From the NCBI GenBank assembly GCA_016206725.1, contig JACQRA010000119.1, forward strand, positions 1 to 15,287: DNA of 15,287 nt. Reading direction: 5' to 3'. The translations under genes and the position numbers were made by a program. Origin of the DNA: Candidatus Omnitrophota bacterium (GTDB lineage: Bacteria > Omnitrophota > Gorgyraeia > Aquiviventales > Aquiviventaceae). Below the pieces are notes generated by a model, which was not told where the DNA came from, ran no database searches, and saw only the letters and a program-made list of their open reading frames with translations. Below are positions 6,495 through 12,492 of the stretch, in pieces (position 1 is the first letter of the stretch; each line of letters opens with the position of its first letter).

Positions 6495-7157
6495 ATGATC
6501 GAAGACCACATCGCGAGACTCCCCTTGTTTCACGGCCTCGCTGCCTCCGCTCTGAGACGGATCGCGTCAGTCTGCGAGCTGCGACGATTTCACAAAGGCC
6601 AGACGCTCTTTCAGGAAGGTCGACGGGCCGAGGTCATCTGGTTGATCCAATGGGGATGGGTGTACCTCGTCAAACGGACGCAGGCGACCCCCGTGACCAT
6701 CTATACCGTGACCCCGGAAGATGGCCTCTGCGGGTTCTCTGCGGTGGTCGGCTCGGGAGTCTATTTCGCCTCGGCCGTCGCGGCGACCGAGACGACGGCC
6801 ATCTGCATCCCGAAAGTCGAGTTCACTCGACTGCTGACGACGCATCCGCCGTTTGCCCACACCGTCTTGGCGGTGTACCACACGCGGATGTGCCACTTGG
6901 CCGAGGCGATCAGTTTGGCCGCCGCTCCGGTTGAGCGGCGTCTTGCATACACCCTGCTGCGGCTCAAGACCAGTTTTGGCCACACGATCCCGGTGACGCA
7001 CCGCGAGCTGTCCCGTATGGCGGGCACGCGCTGGGAGACGTCCATCCGACGGCTTTCCGCGATGAGACGGAAAGGTTGGCTGACCGCCTCGCGCGGCAAG
7101 GTCACCCTGTTGATTCCTGAGAAACTCCGTGCGTTGATCCGCAACGGATCCGCGTGA
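6495..7157 (+). CDS. Crp/Fnr-family transcriptional regulator 2
   Basis: The 220-residue product is a second Crp/Fnr protein: beta-roll (KGQTLFQEGRRAEVIWLI, then VTPEDGLCGFSAV), dimer helix, and winged helix (VTHRELSRMAGTRWETSIRR, then LSAMRRKGWL). It is a paralogue of regulator 1 with the same opening (MIE), size and fold but clearly diverged, including its recognition helix. No Fnr-type Cys cluster is visible. The ATG at 6495 is preferred over the in-frame GTG at 6486, because the -10 at 6482-6487 would place the transcript start at 6494-6495 and residues from there match the start of regulator 1. It lies downstream of a TGAC-N4-GTCA site, so it may be activated by regulator 1 or regulate itself. 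The ligand is unknown. Confidence 0.9.
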   Translation: MIEDHIARLPLFHGLAASALRRIASVCELRRFHKGQTLFQEGRRAEVIWLIQWGWVYLVKRTQATPVTIYTVTPEDGLCGFSAVVGSGVYFASAVAATETTAICIPKVEFTRLLTTHPPFAHTVLAVYHTRMCHLAEAISLAAAPVERRLAYTLLRLKTSFGHTIPVTHRELSRMAGTRWETSIRRLSAMRRKGWLTASRGKVTLLIPEKLRALIRNGSA

Positions 7158-7179
7158 GAACCGGCGCATGCGGTAAAGG

Positions 7180-7191
7180 TGACGTAGGTCA
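7180..7191. promoter_or_regulatory. TGAC-N4-GTCA operator upstream of the 73-aa gene
   Basis: TGACGTAGGTCA shares the TGAC/GTCA core and the trailing TAGA with the site at 6447. A weak -10, TAGCCT at 7215-7220, lies at exactly the same centre-to-hexamer distance (29.5 bp). The predicted start near 7227 leaves a short leader containing the AGAGGA ribosome site of the gene at 7239. Confidence 0.55.
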
Positions 7192-7238
7192 TAGAACAGC
7201 TCACGCGTCCGGCGTAGCCTTTCCTCAAAGAGGAATCG

Positions 7239-7460
7239 ATGCTAGAGATCCCATTCGGCTGGCCTGGGCTTCGGGAGGATCAGAGCGTCAACGCGGTCAT
7301 CCAGCGCTATCCCCATGCCCGGTTCGTCTTCGAGCGGTTGCTGATTAATCTCCGGTTCGAAGGACAGGACTGTCTGGATGAGGTCGCATGGCGCCGGGGG
7401 ATGGCCTCCAGCGAGCTCATCGCGCACCTGGAACAGGTGCTGACGGAGCCGGCTGCATGA
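7239..7460 (+). CDS. Small DUF542/DUF1858-like protein
   Basis: The 73-residue product resembles the N-terminal helical domain of ScdA/RIC iron-sulfur repair proteins (DUF542) and the related DUF1858. It shows SVNAVIQRYPHARFVFERLL, then a short link and CLDEVAWRRGMASSELIAHL, the usual run of helix, loop and helix. In ScdA the link carries a Cys-Cys pair; here only C45 is present, so a metal-binding role of that type is doubtful. ScdA proteins respond to nitric oxide and oxidative damage, which would suit a DNR-like operator upstream, but this is inference. The ATG at 7239 has AGAGGA 5 nt upstream. It lies between regulator 2 and hemA, each flanked by its own TGAC-N4-GTCA palindrome, so it is probably a one-gene transcript of that regulon. 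Confidence 0.6.
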   Translation: MLEIPFGWPGLREDQSVNAVIQRYPHARFVFERLLINLRFEGQDCLDEVAWRRGMASSELIAHLEQVLTEPAA

Positions 7461-7471
7461 CGGACGTCATG
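7456..7471. promoter_or_regulatory. Strong palindromic operator upstream of hemA
   Basis: CATGACGGACGTCATG has perfect 7-bp arms around GA and contains the TGAC-N4-GTCA core (7458-7469). It overlaps the stop codon of the 73-aa gene, just as the first site overlaps the stop of regulator 1. By the spacing of the other two sites the -10 would be at 7493-7498 (CAAACT, weak). A perfect -35 hexamer, TTGACA at 7478-7483, lies between, but the hexamer 17 bp after it (CATCCT) is poor, so the promoter layout here is uncertain. Confidence 0.6.
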
Positions 7472-7538
7472 ATCTGATTGACAAGTCATCATCAAACTGA
7501 CATCCTACTAGGCAACTTTTAGAGAAAGTGAGCGACTT

Positions 7539-8612
7539 GTGCCCTTGCTTGTTGTGGGGTTGAATCACCGCACCACACCGCTGGCCGTTCGGGAGCGCGT
7601 GGCGGTTCCTCTCCGCGAACTTCCCGAAATCCTTCCTGCTCTTTACCGCCGAGGTGATCTCGACGAAGTCGCGCTGCTCTCCACGTGCAATCGGACGGAA
7701 GTGTACGTGGCAGCCCCCGACGCTTCGGCGCAGATTCCCGTTCTCACCCTGTGGCTCGCGGCTCGCGGCGGTCTGTCGCTTGAGGGCATGCGCGACTACG
7801 TATATGCGTTGAGCGACGACGAGGCGGTGGCGCAGCTCTTTCGAGTCGCCGCCGGCCTCGACTCCATGATCCTCGGAGAATCTGAGATCGCCGCGCAGGT
7901 CAAACAAGCCTATGAAGCCGCTCAGGCCGCCGGCACGGCCTCCGTCCTCCTGCATCGACTCTTCCAAAAAGCCCTCCATAGCGCCAAGTTGGTTCGCTCG
8001 CGAACACGCCTTGCGGACGGCCGAGCGTCGATCGGCTCCGTCGTCGCAGCATTGGCCAACGAACGGTTCGGGGAGCGGCTCGCCGGCTGCGAGGTCCTCT
8101 TGTGGGGAGCCGGCAAAGCGGCCGAGGCGACGGCGCGGCATCTCATCAAGAGCGGCATCCGGCAGTTGTGGATCGTCAGCCGCACGCAGACGAAGGCGCA
8201 GGATCTTGCCTCGCTCTGCCAAAGCGGGTGGCTGGCCTGGGAACAGGCGCTCAAGCACGTCGCCCATGTCGACATCGCCATCGTCTGCACCCAGGCGCCG
8301 CACTACGTGATTGACGGAAACGATTTCTCGCGCCTCCATGCGCAGCGCGGACCGCAGCCGTTGCTGCTGGTGGATCTCTCGGTTCCGCGGAACGTTGATC
8401 CCGCCCTCAGTCGTTTCTCCAACGTTGCGCTGTACAACATTGACGATCTACAAGCCTTCACGCAGGCTGCGCGTTCGCAACGTCTCGAAGAGCGCTCGCG
8501 TGGCGAGGCGCTTATCGGACAACAAGTCGACCATTTCTTTTGGCGCAAAACCCCGATCAATCATGAGGAGACTCAAGCATGCTCAGCTGTCGAAGCGTGT
8601 TGTCCGGCGTGA
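7539..8612 (+). CDS. hemA: Glutamyl-tRNA reductase, short atypical form
   Basis: The 357-residue product is a HemA, which reduces glutamate on tRNA-Glu to the semialdehyde, the first committed step of C5 heme synthesis. The start LLVVGLNHRTTPLAVRERV, the catalytic C50 in STCNRTEVY, and GLDSMILGESEI are all canonical. The NADPH-binding GAG at 190-192 and DLSVPRNVDPAL at 279-290 follow. Two things are odd. Position 99, a conserved His near the active site in E. coli HemA, is Gln (AVAQLFRVAAGLDS). The C-terminal dimerisation domain, about 100 residues in normal proteins of 410-430, is cut to roughly 45 residues with an unrelated Cys-rich end. The GTG at 7539 matches the family N-terminus. Its end overlaps the next cytochrome gene by 34 nt, suggesting one operon. 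A second, full-length hemA elsewhere in the genome would be expected if this one is specialised. Confidence 0.85.
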   Translation: MPLLVVGLNHRTTPLAVRERVAVPLRELPEILPALYRRGDLDEVALLSTCNRTEVYVAAPDASAQIPVLTLWLAARGGLSLEGMRDYVYALSDDEAVAQLFRVAAGLDSMILGESEIAAQVKQAYEAAQAAGTASVLLHRLFQKALHSAKLVRSRTRLADGRASIGSVVAALANERFGERLAGCEVLLWGAGKAAEATARHLIKSGIRQLWIVSRTQTKAQDLASLCQSGWLAWEQALKHVAHVDIAIVCTQAPHYVIDGNDFSRLHAQRGPQPLLLVDLSVPRNVDPALSRFSNVALYNIDDLQAFTQAARSQRLEERSRGEALIGQQVDHFFWRKTPINHEETQACSAVEACCPA

Positions 8613-9022
8613 CGCTGGTTGTTGTGTTATCGGTGGCCGCGGAGGCAGCCTGGGCGACGATTGACAATCAGAAAAGTTATAAAGCCGCCTATCCCGACAA
8701 AGACCCGAAGGCCTACTCCTGCAAGCTCTGCCATGATGGGGCGATGGGCAACAAGGACAACCTGAACGCCTATGGCAAAGCGCTCAAGTCGTTCAAGGCG
8801 ACCATGCCAGCCGATGCCAAGAAGCTGACTGCAGAGGACTATCAAGCTTTTGACGCGGCGGACGCTGACGGAGACGGTGCGACCAATGCGCAGGAGCTTG
8901 AAGCGCAGACCGATCTGTTGGATCCGGAGTCTGTTCCGGTTCAGGATGAGACGGTCAAGAAGAATGACATCGAAGTGAAGACGCCAACGGAGCCTCAACA
9001 GACAAAGGAGGGAGGCCGATGA
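8579..9022 (+). CDS. Secreted monoheme c-type cytochrome with EF-hand-like loop
   Basis: The 147-residue product has a signal peptide (hydrophobic core VTLVVVLSVA, cleavage near AWA at 24-26). It has one heme-binding CKLCH at 48-52, followed by DGAMGNKDNLNAYGKAL, a pattern seen in small cytochromes of environmental electron-transfer clusters. Residues 95-106 (DADGDGATNAQE) form a calcium-binding loop with Asp at 95, 97 and 99, Asn at 103 and Glu at 106, like EF-hand or thrombospondin type 3 repeats. The tail is acidic, Gln- and Thr-rich, and probably disordered. It likely acts in the periplasm as an electron carrier for the porin-cytochrome encoded next, whose start overlaps its stop (ATGA). 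GAGGAG at 8564-8569 is its ribosome site, inside hemA. Role inferred from motifs and context. Confidence 0.8.
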   Translation: MLSCRSVLSGVTLVVVLSVAAEAAWATIDNQKSYKAAYPDKDPKAYSCKLCHDGAMGNKDNLNAYGKALKSFKATMPADAKKLTAEDYQAFDAADADGDGATNAQELEAQTDLLDPESVPVQDETVKKNDIEVKTPTEPQQTKEGGR

Positions 9023-10248
9023 GACGGCTGTGGGTCGGGTTGTTAGTGTTGGTGGGCATGGTGGTCAGTGGAGCGGGCGATGCCTGGGCCATTCCGGCGT
9101 GGGCTCGGAAGTACGGGGTGTCGTGCAACGTGTGTCATCGGCCGAACGTGCCTCGGTTGAATGACTACGGCCATCGGTTCCGCAAGTTGGGCTACCGGGT
9201 GCCTGAAGAAGTGGGTGAGGCGCCGGAATACAAGGAAATCGGCAACTTCCTCTCCATGCGGGGCCGGATGCGCTATGAGTATGAGGATTTCGAGAAAGGA
9301 CAGAACACGAGCCGCTTCAAGTGGAATGACGCCACGTTCTTCTATGGGGGGGCCAATACGGAGAACCTGTCCAGCTTCTTCGAGTGGGAGTGGGAGGATA
9401 GCAACGACATCGCCCTACTGGGCCAGTTCGCCTGGCTCTTTGGCGGGCCGGATCGCTACGCCCAGATTCGCCTGGGGCAGATGCATACCCTCTCTCGGGT
9501 AGGATGGGCCGGGTTTGATCGGCCAAGCGGCATCTCGACAACCGACGTGATCGGGAGTACCTTGACGACCACCGCCGTACCGTTTACTCTGGCGAAGGAC
9601 CAGCGGGGGATTGAGCTGACGGTGGGGCTGAACAAGGACATCCGGCTCATCGGGCAGGTCACCAACGGGTTGAATGAAGCGGGCAACGGCACCAGCGGCA
9701 GCCAGGATGACGATACCGAGAAGGACATCATGCTGGCGTATGAACAGATGATCGGGGAGCGGGGCTCGGGCGTAACCGGCGTGTTCTATCGCGGCACCTG
9801 GCATCAGGCGGCCGGGACGTCGGTTGGGGGCACCGCGCTGGTTGACGACGACGCCTACACCCAGTTCGCGTTCTACCGCTATGGGTTAACCGGAAGCTGG
9901 GTCTTTCCGACACCGTGGTTAGCGGGTCGTGAAGGCGAGCTCCAAGGCGGGATGATCTTCGCGCACGACGACGTGCCGGACCTCTACCCGACGGGAAAGA
10001 GCAACGCCGACGGCCAAGCGTACTTCGTGGGCCTTGAGCAGTACTTCAAGGACGCCTCGGTGTTCAGCCGGTTGGACTTCCGCAACGTCGAGGTCAGCGG
10101 CGCGGATCAATGGCGGCGGAAATACACGCTCGGCGCCGCGAGGCAGGTCAACGACTACCTGCGGCTGGCGGTCGAAGGCTTCGTCAAAGACCAGGAGGCG
10201 GCTAACGACAGCTTCGGCGCGCAGGCCGAGGCGATGTTTAACTTCTGA
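9019..10248 (+). CDS. Cyc2-like outer-membrane monoheme cytochrome-porin fusion
   Basis: The 409-residue product has a signal peptide (cleavage near DAWA, residue 24), then one heme site CNVCH at 36-40 in the context ARKYGVSCNVCH, with NVPRLNDYGHRFRKLGYRV after it. That arrangement (heme just after the signal, then a Leu-Asn-x-aromatic-Gly/Phe-Gly pattern and a GY) is the hallmark of Cyc2 and related fused cytochrome-porins. The remaining 340 residues are alternating, aromatic- and Gly-rich beta strands with short polar loops, ending in the Phe typical of outer-membrane barrels. Cyc2 proteins take electrons from Fe(II) outside the cell; related fusions serve other extracellular donors or acceptors. 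Size and layout fit, but only homology modelling could separate true Cyc2 from look-alike porins. It is translated with the small cytochrome before it (ATGA overlap). Confidence 0.6.
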   Translation: MRRLWVGLLVLVGMVVSGAGDAWAIPAWARKYGVSCNVCHRPNVPRLNDYGHRFRKLGYRVPEEVGEAPEYKEIGNFLSMRGRMRYEYEDFEKGQNTSRFKWNDATFFYGGANTENLSSFFEWEWEDSNDIALLGQFAWLFGGPDRYAQIRLGQMHTLSRVGWAGFDRPSGISTTDVIGSTLTTTAVPFTLAKDQRGIELTVGLNKDIRLIGQVTNGLNEAGNGTSGSQDDDTEKDIMLAYEQMIGERGSGVTGVFYRGTWHQAAGTSVGGTALVDDDAYTQFAFYRYGLTGSWVFPTPWLAGREGELQGGMIFAHDDVPDLYPTGKSNADGQAYFVGLEQYFKDASVFSRLDFRNVEVSGADQWRRKYTLGAARQVNDYLRLAVEGFVKDQEAANDSFGAQAEAMFNF

Positions 10249-10250
10249 GG

Positions 10251-10268
10251 CACAGATTACACAGATAA
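10251..10268 (+). repeat. 9-bp direct repeat at the gene junction
   Basis: CACAGATTA and CACAGATAA lie in tandem immediately after the stop codon of the cytochrome-porin. I recall the phrase CACAGATTACACAGATT as a frequent interspersed motif in environmental bacterial genomes, but cannot verify that here. It occupies the place where the start codon and ribosome site of the next gene should be. Confidence 0.45.
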
Positions 10269-10909
10269 GACGAAGAGCAACAACAAGTCTACGCGCGTGG
10301 TGGCTCGGAGTTGGGGTGTGGCTGATCGTAGCGACACCGCTCGAGGCCGCCACGCGCGTCACCATTGCTGATCTCAAGGACTATCCGGAGCGGTACTACG
10401 GCCAAGCGATCCAATTGGAGTGTCACTACGATAAAGAGAGCCCCATTTGGGTGCGCGCCTTGCCGGATGCGGAGGAGTGGATCGGCTTCTTTGTGGTGAC
10501 TCATCCTGACAAGACCCTGAGTTGGAGCGGGGAGTACTACAATCTCGTCTTTGCGCCCTACGCGATGCGCGACGCGGTGCGTAGTCTTCGAGGGGGCGAC
10601 AAGATCACCGTCGTCGGGGAAGGGTTTCACTACCAGTCGGCGAGTTTCGACGGGGTCGGCGTCCATGTCCAACGTATCTTGAGTGGGTGGGGTCCGTCGG
10701 CTAAACTGGTCGGAGAGTTGAAGGCGCCGGCCGGATCAGTCGAGGCGGCCACGATCTCGCTACCCGTCACGGCTGCTCTTCCATCGACGCCCGCAGCACC
10801 CGAGACGGTTGAGCGATATCGCGTGATGATCAACGACAGGCGCTATGAGGGCTTGCGATTCGGCGACCAGTATAATTTTGACGGCGTTGAGTTCCAGGTC
10901 GACCGCTAA
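10256..10909 (+). CDS. Exported protein of unknown function, non-canonical start
   Basis: From residue 30 on, the frame encodes a clean soluble domain: VTIADLKDYPERYYGQAIQL, then WIGFFVVTHP and GDKITVVGEGFHY, the pattern of an OB-like beta barrel. A Pro/Ala linker follows, then a small C-terminal module (YRVMINDRRYEGLRFGDQY). Before it lies a good signal peptide (IRRR, then WWLGVGVWLIVATPLEA). No ATG, GTG or TTG precedes the signal peptide without running back deep into the porin frame. The ATT at 10256, 5 nt after GAGG (10247-10250), is the best start, giving 217 residues; an error in the sequence or coupling from the porin stop is also possible. It has one Cys and no CxxCH, so it is not a cytochrome. 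I do not recognise the family. Position in the operon suggests a periplasmic helper of the porin-cytochrome system. Confidence 0.6.
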   Translation: MTQIRRRATTSLRAWWLGVGVWLIVATPLEAATRVTIADLKDYPERYYGQAIQLECHYDKESPIWVRALPDAEEWIGFFVVTHPDKTLSWSGEYYNLVFAPYAMRDAVRSLRGGDKITVVGEGFHYQSASFDGVGVHVQRILSGWGPSAKLVGELKAPAGSVEAATISLPVTAALPSTPAAPETVERYRVMINDRRYEGLRFGDQYNFDGVEFQVDR

Positions 10910-10913
10910 GGTA

Positions 10914-10919
10914 TATAAT
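10914..10919 (+). promoter_or_regulatory. Consensus -10 of the Rieske-cytochrome b operon, leaderless
   Basis: A perfect TATAAT lies 5 nt before the Rieske ATG at 10925, so the transcript would start at or within a base or so of the start codon. No convincing -35 is seen 16-19 bp upstream. It begins 5 nt after the preceding stop, so the downstream cluster can be expressed separately from hemA and the porin. Confidence 0.6.
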
Positions 10920-10924
10920 AGCTC

Positions 10925-11371
10925 ATGTGCCCGAAGCAGTTCCTCACGCGGCGGGCGTTCCTGCGTTCCCTCCTCAAGGGTGGAGTGCTGGCTCTTCTCG
11001 GAGCCACCCTCTATCCGATTCTCCGCTATCTCTATCCGGTCAAGGGTGCCGAGTCGGTGGTTACCAGCGTTGCGGCCGCCAAGGTTGACGAACTAGCGGT
11101 CAACACCGCGAAAATCTTTCGGTTCGGCAACCGGCCGGGTATGCTGGTGCATACCCCGCAGGGCGAGCTCAAGGCATTCTCCGCCGTGTGCACCCACCTG
11201 AACTGCACCGTGCAATATGACGAGGATGCCAGCGTCATCTGGTGCGCCTGCCATAACGGGAAGTTCGACCTCAACGGCCAGGTGATTTCCGGCCCACCCC
11301 CCAAGCCCCTCGAATCCTACCAGGTCAACGTCCGCGGAGATGACGTCATCGTGTCAAAAGCGAGCGTGTAA
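10925..11371 (+). CDS. Rieske iron-sulfur protein of a bc-type quinol oxidoreductase
   Basis: The 148-residue product has a twin-arginine N-terminus (TRRAFLRSLLKG), a hydrophobic anchor, and a soluble Rieske domain facing the periplasm. The 2Fe-2S ligands are C89 and H91 in CTHLNC and C107 and H110 in CACHNGKFD; C94 and C109 form the conserved disulfide. The short loop and the CTHLNC...WCACHNG spelling resemble b6f-type and bacterial menaquinol complexes more than mitochondrial bc1. It oxidises quinol together with the cytochrome b encoded next. The ATG at 10925 starts the basic n-region and lies 5 nt after a TATAAT, with no ribosome site. A 17-bp hairpin directly follows the stop and separates it from cytochrome b. 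Confidence 0.95.
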   Translation: MCPKQFLTRRAFLRSLLKGGVLALLGATLYPILRYLYPVKGAESVVTSVAAAKVDELAVNTAKIFRFGNRPGMLVHTPQGELKAFSAVCTHLNCTVQYDEDASVIWCACHNGKFDLNGQVISGPPPKPLESYQVNVRGDDVIVSKASV

Positions 11372-11374
11372 ATG

Positions 11375-11415
11375 GGGGACACAAACAAATTTCCAATTTG
11401 TTTGTGTCCCCTTTT
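11375..11415 (+). repeat. Perfect 17-bp inverted repeat with T4 tail, terminator-like
   Basis: The arm GGGGACACAAACAAATT (11375-11391) pairs perfectly with its complement at 11395-11411 across a 3-nt loop (TCC), and TTTT follows. It would work as a factor-independent terminator or attenuator between Rieske and cytochrome b. The length and perfection of the stem also fit a dispersed palindromic element. It starts 4 nt after the Rieske stop and ends 3 nt before the cytochrome b ATG, leaving no ribosome site. Confidence 0.75.
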
Positions 11416-11418
11416 GCT

Positions 11419-12492
11419 ATGAAGCTATTCGCTGGCCTCAGGGCCTTCTTCCGTGAACGCTACCAGCTCGGTGCGCTCGCGGATCTTGCCACACACAAGA
11501 CCGTCCCGCTCCATCGCCATACCTTCTGGTACTACTGGGGCGGCATGACGCTGCTCTTGATCGGCATCCAGTTCGCGAGCGGCGTCCTTCTCTTGTTGTA
11601 TTACCGCCCGTCGGCCCAGGAAGCGTTCGAGTCGGTGCGATTCATCATGACGAAGGTGCAATTCGGCTGGCTCGTCCGCTCGGTCCACGCCTGGGCGGCC
11701 CATCTCGTGATCTTCTGCGCCATGATCCACCTTGCCAGCACGTTTTTCTTGAAGGCCTATCGTCCCCCGCGCGAGCTGACGTGGGTGACCGGCGTCCTCT
11801 TGTTTTTTGTGCTCCTCGGCTTAGGGTTTACCGGATACCTGCTTCCTAGGAATACCCTGGCGTTCTTTGCGACGAAGGTCGGCACCGAAATCGCCGGTGT
11901 GGTGCCCATCGTCGGCCCGATCGTGCAGATGATGCTGCGCGGAGGAAGCGACGTAACTGATGTGACGCTGACTCGATTTTTCTGGCTGCACATCGCCGTC
12001 CTTCCCCTTGCGCTGCTCGGCGTGGTCGGGCTTCACCTCGTGATGATTCAACTCCAAGGGATGAGCAAGCCCCTATCGGTCAAGACGGATCGCGCGATGC
12101 CGTTTTTCCCCCACTTTTTTCTGCGCGACCTCGTCGGATGGGCGGTGGTGCTTGGGGTGGTGTTGTGCATCAGCGTCTACTGGCCGGCGACGCTGGGAAC
12201 CAAGGCGGACCCGTTTGCCCCGACGCCTGCCGGCATCGCGCCCGAGTGGTACTTCCTGTGGATGTTTCAGACGCTCAAGCTATTTCCAAGCCACGTGTTA
12301 GGCCTCGAAGGCGAGTTGGTGGCGGTGGCGCTGACTGGTGTAGCCGGTCTGGTCGTGTTGTTGGTGCCGTGGCTCGACCGTCCGGCCAGGCAGGGACGAA
12401 CCCATTGGCTCGTCTGGGCCGCCGGCCTCATTGGCATGACGTACGTCGTGGGCATGACAGGCTACGCCCTATGGATCGGGCATCATCCATGA
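11419..12492 (+). CDS. Cytochrome b, b6 fused to subunit IV-like region
   Basis: The 357-residue integral membrane protein carries two hemes and the quinol-oxidation site. Ligand pairs H90/H104 and H191/H206 are clear; the 14 residues between the second pair are the b6f type rather than bc1. GFTGYLLP at 136-143 and the Qo-site PEWY at 275-278 are intact, the latter in a subunit IV-like C-terminal part, so b6 and IV are one chain here. The Cys that binds the extra heme ci in b6f is Tyr39 (FWYYWGG), so heme ci is probably absent. The protein begins MKLFAGLRAFF at 11419; the frame opens at 11398 inside the hairpin, but that segment is not family-like. Its stop overlaps the next start (ATGA). No cytochrome c1 or f gene is present; the next gene may take that role. 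Confidence 0.95.
   Translation: MKLFAGLRAFFRERYQLGALADLATHKTVPLHRHTFWYYWGGMTLLLIGIQFASGVLLLLYYRPSAQEAFESVRFIMTKVQFGWLVRSVHAWAAHLVIFCAMIHLASTFFLKAYRPPRELTWVTGVLLFFVLLGLGFTGYLLPRNTLAFFATKVGTEIAGVVPIVGPIVQMMLRGGSDVTDVTLTRFFWLHIAVLPLALLGVVGLHLVMIQLQGMSKPLSVKTDRAMPFFPHFFLRDLVGWAVVLGVVLCISVYWPATLGTKADPFAPTPAGIAPEWYFLWMFQTLKLFPSHVLGLEGELVAVALTGVAGLVVLLVPWLDRPARQGRTHWLVWAAGLIGMTYVVGMTGYALWIGHHP

Noticed and set aside
7478..7495. Fnr-type site TTGA...TCAA upstream of hemA
   Set aside because: The half sites are 10 nt apart rather than the Fnr spacing, and it overlaps a perfect -35 hexamer; the palindrome at 7456 is much stronger.
11342..11351. Palindrome TGACGTCA near the end of the Rieske gene as another operator
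   Set aside because: It lacks the N4 spacer of the three intergenic sites and lies in coding sequence.
12138..12488. Long N-terminal extension of the nonaheme cytochrome
   Set aside because: The region is the antiparallel-free shadow of cytochrome b in another frame; the signal peptide starts at the ATG at 12489 with an ATGA overlap.
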